In this document: positions 5,318 through 11,705 of the stretch, piece by piece
Layout of the letters: every line of letters begins with the position of its first letter
How positions within the stretch are numbered: the first letter of the stretch is position 1
Origin: an uncultured Eubacterium sp.
GTDB lineage: Bacteria > Bacillota > Clostridia > Oscillospirales > Acutalibacteraceae
Direction of reading: 5' to 3'
Assembly (NCBI GenBank): GCA_945979635.1
Contig: CAMFPZ010000013.1
Coordinates: 1-11,705 of the forward strand
Length of the DNA: 11,705 nt
Notes under the pieces: model-generated
What the model was told of the DNA's origin: nothing
What the model saw: the letters and a program-made list of their open reading frames with translations, nothing else
Databases searched by the model: none
Made by a program: the position numbers and the translations under genes

Positions 5318-6556
5318 ATGGCAGTATTCAAACCGTTTAAGGCGTATCGTCCGTTAGTGAAAAATCAAGCTCTCATACCGGCATTGCCATATGATGTTAT
5401 GAATAGTGATGAGGCGAGAAGGATGGTAAAGGGTAATCCGCTTTCCTTCCTGCATATTGACAGGGCGGAAATAGATTTATCGCCTGACATTAACCCATAT
5501 AGCGAGCAGGTTTATCTTAAGGCAAGAGAAAATCTTTTGGCTCTTGAAGAAAACGGCGATTTGGTGCAGGACAAGACACCTTGCCTTTATATTTATCGCC
5601 AGATTATGAACGGCAGAGCTCAAACCGGTATTGTCGGATGTGCTTCAATAGATGATTATATGAATAATGTAATAAAGAAGCACGAATATACTCTTGCTAA
5701 AAAAGAACAGGATAGAATTAGGCATGTCGACTCGTGTGATGCGAATACAGGTCCGATTTTTTTGACCTATCGAAAGAATAATGCTATTGATATTCAGGTT
5801 AATAAATGGATTAGCGAGCACGAGCCTGTATATTGCTTCGATTATGACGGAGTGAATCAAACAGTTTGGGTTATTGATGATGTGGCGGTATCGAATAAAA
5901 TTCAATATGAGTTCAGTAATGTGGACAGTCTTTATATAGCCGACGGTCATCACAGATGTGCCTCTGCCGTAAGGGTCGGAAATATGCGAAGACAAGAAAA
6001 GCCCGATTATACAGGCGAGGAAGAATTTAATTTCTTCTTGGCGGTAGCATTTGCGGACAGTGATTTGGAAATTATGGATTATAATAGAGTGGTTAAGGAT
6101 TTGAACGGCTATTCGTTTGATGAATTTGTAAACAAAATCAAAGCGAATTTTCATATTGAACAGCTCGATGGCAGAAATCATCCTTATAAGAAGCATACGA
6201 TAAATATGTACTATGACGGAGGCTGGTATTCTCTCGTTGCAAAGCAGGGAACCTTCGACGAAAATGATCCTGTTGCACAGCTTGATGTGAGCATTTTGCA
6301 AAACAATCTGCTCTCTCCCGTGCTGAATATTACTGACCCAAAGAATGATGACAGAATTGATTTCATCGGTGGTATTCGCGGACTCGAGGAGCTGGAACGC
6401 AGAGCGAGCAGTGATATGAAGCTTGCTTTTGCGATGTTTCCCACGACTGTTGAGGATTTGATGAATATAGCAGATGCCGGAAAAATTATGCCGCCGAAGT
6501 CAACATGGTTTGAACCGAAGCTGCTTTCGGGTTTATTCATTCATCATTTATCATAA
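5318..6556 (+). CDS. DUF1015 family protein (ParB-like DGHHR motif)
   Basis: A 412-residue cytoplasmic protein of the DUF1015 family, full length for the group. Diagnostic segments are the N-terminal FKPFKAYRP and PALPYDVM (residues 5-28), KKHEYTLAKKEQDRIRH (120-136), YIADGHHRCASA (206-217) and the C-terminal PPKSTWFEPKLLSGL (392-406). DGHHR at 209-213 resembles the nucleotide-binding motif of ParB/sulfiredoxin-fold proteins, some of which (archaeal SerK, staphylococcal SbnI) are free-serine kinases. A kinase role here is therefore plausible but is inference. In other Firmicutes I recall DUF1015 genes beside serA/serC; those are not in this window. It has its own promoter, GGAG at 5307-5310 seven bases before ATG 5318, and its own terminator, so it is monocistronic. 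Confidence 0.85.
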   Translation: MAVFKPFKAYRPLVKNQALIPALPYDVMNSDEARRMVKGNPLSFLHIDRAEIDLSPDINPYSEQVYLKARENLLALEENGDLVQDKTPCLYIYRQIMNGRAQTGIVGCASIDDYMNNVIKKHEYTLAKKEQDRIRHVDSCDANTGPIFLTYRKNNAIDIQVNKWISEHEPVYCFDYDGVNQTVWVIDDVAVSNKIQYEFSNVDSLYIADGHHRCASAVRVGNMRRQEKPDYTGEEEFNFFLAVAFADSDLEIMDYNRVVKDLNGYSFDEFVNKIKANFHIEQLDGRNHPYKKHTINMYYDGGWYSLVAKQGTFDENDPVAQLDVSILQNNLLSPVLNITDPKNDDRIDFIGGIRGLEELERRASSDMKLAFAMFPTTVEDLMNIADAGKIMPPKSTWFEPKLLSGLFIHHLS

Positions 6557-6562
6557 TGTGTT

Positions 6563-6595
6563 GTCCCAAATCATTTTTGGTTTGGGACTTTTTTT
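6563..6595 (+). terminator. Intrinsic terminator after the DUF1015 gene
   Basis: GTCCCAAATCA (6563-6573) pairs with TGGTTTGGGAC (6578-6588), eleven pairs with one T.G wobble, around a TTTT loop, followed by seven T (6589-6595). It begins six bases after the stop codon. Confidence 0.93.
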
Positions 6596-6605
6596 CATTT
6601 TTATA

Positions 6606-6634
6606 TTGAACGGAATGTCATAATATGGTATTAT
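6606..6634 (+). promoter_or_regulatory. Sigma-A promoter of the M28 peptidase gene
   Basis: TTGAAC (-35, 6606-6611) and TATTAT (-10, 6629-6634) are spaced by 17 bases. The expected transcription start is near 6641, giving a leader of about 26 bases. The site lies just after the preceding terminator, so the gene is its own unit. Confidence 0.7.
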
Positions 6635-6666
6635 CTTATTATCAATTATGATATTGGAGATTGGCT

Positions 6667-8013
6667 ATGAAAGAAGAAAACAGAAAGTATGCCCGTGAGG
6701 CTATGAGCATTGTTGAGCATGCGGCTTACAAAATCGGCTCTCGATTGCCGGGCTCTGACGGAGAGATTAAGCTCCATGAGTATATGGGCGAAAAGCTAAA
6801 GGAAATCGGTATTGAACCGAAAACAGAGGAATTTGCAGTTTCGCCTCGTTCATCCATCGGCGGACTTCCGTATGCCGGTTGGTCGGGCGTTATTATCAGC
6901 ATCGGTGCGATTATTGCACTTGCCTGCGGCTTTAAGGGGCTTTGGTATGCTCTTGCGGCACTTGGATTGATTACGATTGTTTGGCTTGTTATGAGCTGCT
7001 TCTTCTATAAGACATGGTTTGATATGTTCTTTCCGCAGGAAATTAGCCGAAACACTCTCGGTGTGCTTGAGCCGGAGGATGGAAAATATGATTATACTAT
7101 TATCCTTTCGGGACATACCGATACATCTTGGACATGGCGTCATAGTGAGCACGCATATAAGTATAAGGATACAAAGCCTGTATTAGGACTTATTGCAACA
7201 TATGGTAAGGTCGGCTTCGGTGCGGTTTGCTTTTTTGTCATTGCATTGTTCAGTCTGTTTATGGCGATTGTAAATATTTGTGATTTCGCAGGTGCACAGT
7301 GGGTTGCAGATATGACAGCTTCAAGAGGCTGGGAAATTGCAATGTTCGTTATGAATTTCGTTCCTATTATCACAGCTATCGGTTGTCTTTTTGTTGTTAT
7401 GTGGGGTGACCCGAATCCTCGTAATGCTTCTCGCGGAGCTATGGATAATGCAACCGGTATTGGACTCAGCTATGCCGTTATGAAATATTTTAAGGAAAAT
7501 CCTGATAAAATGCCGAAAAATTGTCGCATCATTGACGCAAATATCGGTTCGGAGGAAGCAGGACTTCGCGGCTCAATGGCTTTCGCTCAGGAGCATAGAT
7601 TTGACGATATGACCGAGAACGCTTGGAATATCAATATTGACTCCGTTGCCGATGCGGAATACTTTGAGGTAGTAATAAAGGACGATTGGCAGGGCGTTAG
7701 ATTTGATACGGACATGGAAAAAATGTTCAAGGACACTTTTAAGGAAATGGGTATTGAATCAAAAACTAATGGTTGCATCCATAATCCTGTCGGCGGTTGC
7801 GATTCAACTCCGATGACAAGAGCCGGCATTAAGTCCGTTACATTTGCCGCACAGAATCCAATGCTTACATATTATTATCACACCTGGAGAGATATGCCCG
7901 AACGTTTCAGCGAGGACACTGTGGGATTGGGCTTTGATGTTGTTCTTTCTGTTATCGACAAGATTGCAAAATTCCAAGAGGAAAAGGGCTACAACGGTCC
8001 GCAGAAAAAGTAA
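6667..8013 (+). CDS. Membrane-anchored M28 family zinc aminopeptidase
   Basis: A 448-residue peptidase of the M28 co-catalytic zinc type, expected to remove N-terminal residues from peptides. The usual ligands are all visible: SGHTDT (H150, D152), MDNATG (bridging D260), GSEEAGLRGS (general base E296, ligand E297), NIDS (D325) and YYHTWRD (H405). Four hydrophobic segments are predicted: about 73-88 and 92-113 before the first ligand, then about 181-205 and 224-246 between H150 and D260. Because each set is paired, all catalytic motifs can lie on one side of the membrane. There is no cleavable signal peptide. ATG 6667 is chosen from GGAG at 6656-6659; the in-frame TTG 6661 lacks spacing. It is transcribed alone from its own promoter. 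The substrate cannot be told from sequence. Confidence 0.85.
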   Translation: MKEENRKYAREAMSIVEHAAYKIGSRLPGSDGEIKLHEYMGEKLKEIGIEPKTEEFAVSPRSSIGGLPYAGWSGVIISIGAIIALACGFKGLWYALAALGLITIVWLVMSCFFYKTWFDMFFPQEISRNTLGVLEPEDGKYDYTIILSGHTDTSWTWRHSEHAYKYKDTKPVLGLIATYGKVGFGAVCFFVIALFSLFMAIVNICDFAGAQWVADMTASRGWEIAMFVMNFVPIITAIGCLFVVMWGDPNPRNASRGAMDNATGIGLSYAVMKYFKENPDKMPKNCRIIDANIGSEEAGLRGSMAFAQEHRFDDMTENAWNINIDSVADAEYFEVVIKDDWQGVRFDTDMEKMFKDTFKEMGIESKTNGCIHNPVGGCDSTPMTRAGIKSVTFAAQNPMLTYYYHTWRDMPERFSEDTVGLGFDVVLSVIDKIAKFQEEKGYNGPQKK

Positions 8014-8031
8014 ATAAAAGAATATAACAAA

Positions 8032-8068
8032 TCCCGATGCATCGTGTGCATCGGGAACTTTTATTTTT
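8032..8068 (+). terminator. Shared terminator hairpin between convergent genes
   Basis: TCCCGATGCA (8032-8041) pairs perfectly with TGCATCGGGA (8047-8056) around a five-base loop. On the + strand it is followed by ACTTTTATTTTT, ending the peptidase message. On the - strand it starts five bases beyond the GH27 stop and is followed by a T-rich run, so it probably also ends the galactose operon. The + strand T-tract runs into the GH27 3' end. Confidence 0.9.
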
Positions 8069-9332
8069 CGGTTTTCAGCAGTCTTGCACCGTGAGGTTCG
8101 ATTTCGAGAGAGTCGGCGGAGATTGTGATTTTTTGCCAAATATCATAAGCGTTTTCGATTTTGCTATCCATTGTTAAAGGCTTGTCGTCGGTATTGAAAA
8201 CAGCGGTGTATTTGTATTTGTCGCTTTCTGCCGACCAGATAATATAGCCCTTTCCGTTAACCTCGCACCTATCAATTTCTCTTGCATTTTGTGCCGTTTT
8301 GTGCATCAGCATATATTCTTCGTTTTGGAGAAGCGAGAGAGTGAAATCGTCGTTTTCGGGCATATTTCCGCCTATCATCAGCGGACTTTTGAAAATTCCC
8401 CATAGCGACATAAGTGTGTAGTGCTCCGCCTTTGTGAAATTTGACATTCTGTTGCGTTCGCCGTGGTAGGAGCAAAGCTTTGATATTCTGCCGATAGGAA
8501 GCATATCGCAATCGGGATAGTTGCCCTCACCGGTTACTCCTTCCCATTCTTTGCATTTGTCGAACATAGGATAAAGGTGCTCCCATAAATCCCAAAAATC
8601 GCCTGTAAGTCGCCACATATTTGCGTTTTTGCAAAGGTGCTCTGCCTTATCTCTTGGTGCGGGACCGGGGGACAGCGAAAGTACAATTTCTCTGCCACAG
8701 TTGTCTATTGCCTTGCGGAGCATTTCGATTTCGTAATCTGCCGAATACGGGTTATCCCATTTTCTGAATTCCGTTACGCAGATGTCGTCGCATTTAATAA
8801 AATCCACTCCCCAAGAGGCGTACATATTTATTATTGAATTATAGTAATCCTGGGCACCCTCGCAGTTGTACATTCCGTACATATCCGTATTCCACGAGCA
8901 AACGGAAAAATGATGTGCAACCGACCGTGCCGTTTTTTCGCTGCCGAATATAGGCGTATTTTTGTGGACTGCCTGACGGGGAATTCCACGCATAATATGT
9001 ATGCCGAATTTTAGACCGAGCGAATGAATGTAATCCGCAATCGGCTTGAATCCCTGTCCGTCCTTTGAGGAAGGGAATCGATTTTCGGCAGGTATTAGTC
9101 TGCCGTATTCGTCCATACAAAGCTCTGTGAAGTTGTTGTAGTCGTTACTGCACGCCTTTGGCTCGTACCATTGAATATCGCAGACGATGTATTCCCAACC
9201 ATATTGCTTTAGATTCTTTGCCATATAATCGGCGTTTTCAATAAGCTGTTTTTCGTTTACGGCAGCACCAAAGCAATCCCAGCTATTCCATCCGCAGGGT
9301 GCAGTCTTTGCCCATTTCCTGAAATCTTCCAT
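8061..9332 (-). CDS. GH27 family alpha-galactosidase (cytoplasmic)
   Basis: A 423-residue glycoside hydrolase of family 27 with the (beta/alpha)8 barrel at about 10-330 and a C-terminal beta-sandwich (about 335-423). Motifs seen include GWNSWDCFG (14-22), DIQWYEP (52-58), FIKCDD with K180 and presumed nucleophile D182, MWRLTGDFWD (239-248) with presumed acid/base D245, and CDMLPIG (275-281). By comparison with human alpha-galactosidase A these match the residues around D170 and D231. No signal peptide is present, so it would act on imported oligosaccharides, releasing alpha-linked galactose or a related sugar. Differences from the human enzyme (DI for DD at 52-53; SLSPGP at 219-224 where human has SCEWPL) leave specificity open. 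It is last in the operon, nine bases after the phosphatase stop; AGGA (9343-9340) is its ribosome site. Confidence 0.9.
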   Translation of the reverse strand: MEDFRKWAKTAPCGWNSWDCFGAAVNEKQLIENADYMAKNLKQYGWEYIVCDIQWYEPKACSNDYNNFTELCMDEYGRLIPAENRFPSSKDGQGFKPIADYIHSLGLKFGIHIMRGIPRQAVHKNTPIFGSEKTARSVAHHFSVCSWNTDMYGMYNCEGAQDYYNSIINMYASWGVDFIKCDDICVTEFRKWDNPYSADYEIEMLRKAIDNCGREIVLSLSPGPAPRDKAEHLCKNANMWRLTGDFWDLWEHLYPMFDKCKEWEGVTGEGNYPDCDMLPIGRISKLCSYHGERNRMSNFTKAEHYTLMSLWGIFKSPLMIGGNMPENDDFTLSLLQNEEYMLMHKTAQNAREIDRCEVNGKGYIIWSAESDKYKYTAVFNTDDKPLTMDSKIENAYDIWQKITISADSLEIEPHGARLLKTEK

Positions 9333-9339
9333 AAGCAGT

Positions 9340-9344
9340 TCCTA
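9340..9344 (-). promoter_or_regulatory. Ribosome site of GH27 overlapping the upstream stop codon
   Basis: On the - strand the TAG stop of the phosphatase gene (9344-9342) overlaps the AGGA ribosome site (9343-9340), seven bases before ATG 9332. Translation of the two genes is therefore likely to be coupled. Confidence 0.7.
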
Positions 9345-10139
9345 TGCTTGAATTATTGTCCTTTCGTTTTTGTAATTTATTAGTTCGATGCTTTCTTTAG
9401 GCTTAATTTCCAATTTTTCGAGATAAGCGTTTGCAAGAGCAAGATTTTCTTTGTCCGAGTAAACATCGGGCGAATGTGCATCGAGTCCGATTATAGCTTC
9501 ATTTCCGACCTTGCTTGCAATTTTCCAAAAATCCTCATTAGGATAATTCCTGCCTGCTGTAAAGCCTAAAAAATTTAATTCGATGGGAGTTCCCATTTCG
9601 TTCAGACGAGCGATTAGGTGAGTTATCTTCTTTTTATAAATTTCATTCTCTCCTGTGAAATTTATTAAATCGGGATGTGCAACATATGAAAAGCAACCTC
9701 TCTTTGCACCGAGGATAACCTGGCTAATGTATTTGTCCAAAATGGCTACACTGTCGGTTTCGTGTCCCGAATATTTTGCATAATCCTCGTATTCGTTGTC
9801 TGTAAAGTGCTGGCCGAGAATGAGATAGTCATATTCGAAGCCCTTGAGATATTCAAGCTCTTTTTCGAATAAATCGGGATAATATTCAACCTCGAAGCCG
9901 AGCTTAATATCAATTATGCCCTTGTATTTTTCCTTTAGTGAACGGATGCTGTCGACATAGTCTTGTGCCATATCGTTTTGGATACGAAAGCCGCTTTTAT
10001 GCCCCTTTGGAAAAATATAGGGTGCGTGGTCGGAAAAACCGATGGTCGAGTAGCCGTTTTTTATTGCCTCAAGCACATAGTCCTCGTCGTCTCCGCTTGC
10101 GTGAGCACATCTAAAGGTGTGGTTATGAAAATTAAACAT
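9342..10139 (-). CDS. PHP-family phosphatase, histidinol-phosphatase (HisK/HisJ) type
   Basis: A 265-residue PHP-superfamily phosphohydrolase of the HisK/HisJ kind, which in histidine synthesis converts L-histidinol phosphate to histidinol with a trinuclear metal centre. Candidate ligands are FHNHT (H5, H7), CAH (H13), GFSDHAP (D37, H38), GFEVEYYP (E83 or E85), GQHF (H111), AHPD (H155) and GLDAHSPD (D220, H222), all in family order. Length is typical (about 260-280 residues). It starts three bases after galT ends and has only a weak ribosome site within the end of galT, so translation likely depends on coupling. No other his genes are nearby; the galT/GH27 context suggests it may act on another phosphate ester such as a sugar phosphate, which is inference. 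Confidence 0.85.
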   Translation of the reverse strand: MFNFHNHTFRCAHASGDDEDYVLEAIKNGYSTIGFSDHAPYIFPKGHKSGFRIQNDMAQDYVDSIRSLKEKYKGIIDIKLGFEVEYYPDLFEKELEYLKGFEYDYLILGQHFTDNEYEDYAKYSGHETDSVAILDKYISQVILGAKRGCFSYVAHPDLINFTGENEIYKKKITHLIARLNEMGTPIELNFLGFTAGRNYPNEDFWKIASKVGNEAIIGLDAHSPDVYSDKENLALANAYLEKLEIKPKESIELINYKNERTIIQA

Positions 10140-10142
10140 ATT

Positions 10143-11630
10143 TTATATTACGCTTTCGAGGAATTTTACGAATTGTGCCTTGCCTTTTTCGCTTCTTTCG
10201 AATACGCCGCATTGTTCGAGAATTTCGGTAAACACAATTCCGATTTCTTCCTTGATTATATCGTCGATATTGTTTTCATTGATATCGTACTTTGACTTTA
10301 TCATCTCTGCCCAATCATAGTGCTTTGAGAGAATTTCATCATTTTTGATATCGTCGCCGTTTAGCATAGCCTTTGCCAGGTCAGACATTTCTGCTTTTAG
10401 TCTTGACGGCAATACTGCAAGACCCATAACCTCGATCAAACCGATATTTTCCTTTTTAATATGGTGATGCTCCGGATGCGGATGATAGTATCCGGCAGGA
10501 TAGTCCTCGGTTGTAATATTGTTTCTCAAAACAAGGTCGATTTCGAATTTTCCGTCCCTCATTCTTGTGATAGGAGTGATTGCGTTGTGAGGCTCTCCGT
10601 CAGTTTCGGCCAAAACGAACGCTTCCTCGTCAGTATAGCCTTCCCAAGCGTTGAATACGATTCCTGCCAAATCTGCAAGTCTGTCCTTGCTTTCGCATCT
10701 GAGTCGAAGCACGCTCATAGGCCATTTTACAATACCGCCCTCAACATCCTCGTAGCCCTTGAAGGTGAACGGAGTTTCGATTGGAGCCTTCGCCATGGCA
10801 AATTCGTAATTTCCTCCCTGGAAATGCTCGTGTGTGAGTATTGAACCGCCTACGATAGGAAGACCTGCGTTTGAGCCAACGAAATAATGCGGAAAGATTT
10901 CGAGAAATGAAAGGAGCTTGACAATTGCTGCCTTGTCTATTTTCATAGGTGTGTGCTCTGCGTTGAAGACGATACAATGCTCGTTGTAGTAAACATAAGG
11001 TGAATACTGAAGACAGAAATCAACACCATCGAGCTTAATTGGGATAATGCGATGGTTTTGGCGTGCGGGGTGATTAACTCGTCCTGCATAGCCCTCGTTT
11101 TCTACGCACAGCAAGCATTTCGGATATGAGCTTTGCTTCATCTTTAGAGCGGCGGCGATTGCCTTCGGGTCCTTTTCCGGCTTCGAAAGATTGATCGTGA
11201 TGTCAATATCGCCGTATTCTGTTTTTGTTATCCATTTTACATCGTTTTTGATTCTGTATCTGCGGATATAGTCGCTGTCGCAGCTTAATTTGTAGTAGTA
11301 TTCGGTTGCTGCCTTTGGAGACTTCTCGTATAAAGCGTTGAACTTTTTTATAACCTCGCTCGGTCTGGGAGTGAGAATGCCCATAATTTTTGTATCAAAA
11401 AGGTCACGAAAAACAACACTGTCTTCGCAAAGTCCGTTTTCTACCGCGTAATTGAGAATTGAATCAAGAAGCTCCTCGAGCTCTGCATTTTCTGCCTCGC
11501 AATCCTCGAATGAATCCATCTCGAGCACTTGGCAAATAGAGTTTATTGCCCAAATTTCATCTGCCTTCTCAATCATATCGTTTTTGATTGCGTAAGCTAC
11601 TAATGATTTTATTGCTGTATAAATGTTCAT
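10143..11630 (-). CDS. galT: UDP-glucose--hexose-1-phosphate uridylyltransferase, class II GalT
   Basis: A 495-residue class II GalT, the Leloir-pathway enzyme that exchanges galactose-1-phosphate with UDP-glucose to give UDP-galactose and glucose-1-phosphate. Recognised segments are the helical N-terminus (MNIYTAIKSLVAYAIKNDMI), KCLLCVENEGYAGRVNHPAR (171-190), the active-site THEHFQGG at 266-273, and YYHPHPEHHHIKKENIGLIE (381-400), all characteristic of the Firmicutes-type enzyme, which differs from the HPHGQ class I form. Length matches the family. ATG 11630 was chosen because AGAGGT lies six bases upstream; a longer in-frame reading to 11696 would run through the promoter. It is the first gene of a three-gene operon with the phosphatase and GH27. 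galK and galE must lie elsewhere. Confidence 0.95.
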   Translation of the reverse strand: MNIYTAIKSLVAYAIKNDMIEKADEIWAINSICQVLEMDSFEDCEAENAELEELLDSILNYAVENGLCEDSVVFRDLFDTKIMGILTPRPSEVIKKFNALYEKSPKAATEYYYKLSCDSDYIRRYRIKNDVKWITKTEYGDIDITINLSKPEKDPKAIAAALKMKQSSYPKCLLCVENEGYAGRVNHPARQNHRIIPIKLDGVDFCLQYSPYVYYNEHCIVFNAEHTPMKIDKAAIVKLLSFLEIFPHYFVGSNAGLPIVGGSILTHEHFQGGNYEFAMAKAPIETPFTFKGYEDVEGGIVKWPMSVLRLRCESKDRLADLAGIVFNAWEGYTDEEAFVLAETDGEPHNAITPITRMRDGKFEIDLVLRNNITTEDYPAGYYHPHPEHHHIKKENIGLIEVMGLAVLPSRLKAEMSDLAKAMLNGDDIKNDEILSKHYDWAEMIKSKYDINENNIDDIIKEEIGIVFTEILEQCGVFERSEKGKAQFVKFLESVI

Positions 11631-11664
11631 TTTCGTACCTCTTTTCATATAGTAAACTAGAATA

Positions 11665-11693
11665 ATTATAATATTATATCTTCGATTTTTCAA
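11665..11693 (-). promoter_or_regulatory. Sigma-A promoter of the galT operon
   Basis: Read on the - strand, TTGAAA (-35, 11693-11688) and TATAAT (-10, 11670-11665) are 17 bases apart, close to consensus. The start would be near 11658, giving a leader of about 28 bases with no room for a riboswitch. I saw no clear repressor palindrome or catabolite (cre) site in the 75 bases available upstream of galT. Confidence 0.85.
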
Positions 11694-11705
11694 CAAGTAT
11701 AATAA

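Noticed and set aside
5645..6301. 218-codon open frame on the - strand inside the DUF1015 gene
   Set aside because: It is opposite a full-length conserved DUF1015 protein and its Ile-rich translation looks like an antisense shadow.
11631..11696. N-terminal extension of GalT starting near 11696
   Set aside because: It would translate through the -35/-10 boxes. The AGAGGT site fits ATG 11630, which also gives the usual class II GalT N-terminus.
11675..11705. Divergent + strand promoter (TATAAT at 11698-11703)
   Set aside because: The hexamer is good but no acceptable -35 lies 16-18 bases upstream, and the region is simply A/T-rich.

Overview
The window looks like one end of a draft contig from a low-GC Gram-positive bacterium, most likely a gut Clostridia or Ruminococcaceae-type organism. 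The clues are AT-rich DNA, strong GGAGG ribosome binding sites, sigma-A promoters with exact 17-base spacing, a class II galT typical of Firmicutes, and a Firmicutes-type DUF1015 gene. The taxonomic guess is inference. The first 44 bases are not genomic: they match the end of an Illumina P5 oligo, an i5 index and the Nextera transposase adapter. Real sequence therefore starts near base 45.

Bases 60-5253 (+ strand) are one tightly packed late operon of eleven phage-tail-type genes, overlapping or 1-4 bases apart. The order is head-tail connector, probable head closure, probable tail terminator, a 33-residue micro-ORF, LysM baseplate protein, hub (XkdQ/gpD-like), Mu gp45-like spike, gp25-like wedge, baseplate J, a probable tail protein I/XkdU-position wedge protein, and a short tail fibre. 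This is the neck and baseplate of a contractile-tail (myovirus or PBSX-like) particle. Sheath, tube, tail chaperones and tape measure, which normally lie between neck and LysM genes, are absent; only the micro-ORF sits there. No holin, endolysin, integrase or fibre chaperone follows the fibre. This is the most unusual part of the window: either a rearranged or domesticated particle whose tail-shaft genes lie elsewhere, or a deleted remnant.

Bases 5254-8060 (+ strand) are chromosomal: a DUF1015 protein with its own near-consensus promoter starting 3 bases after the fibre stop codon, an intrinsic terminator, then a second promoter and a membrane-anchored M28-type zinc peptidase. A hairpin at 8032-8056 separates this from convergent genes and may terminate both directions.

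Bases 8061-11693 (- strand) form one galactose-related operon read from the right: a TTGAAA/TATAAT promoter, galT (class II), a PHP-family histidinol-phosphatase-like gene, and a cytoplasmic GH27 alpha-galactosidase. The GH27 enzyme would release galactose (or a related sugar) inside the cell and GalT would process Gal-1-P; galK and galE are not in the window. The PHP phosphatase is an odd partner in this set.

No gene-free stretch longer than about 300 bases exists, and I saw no tRNA, rRNA, CRISPR array or insertion sequence.
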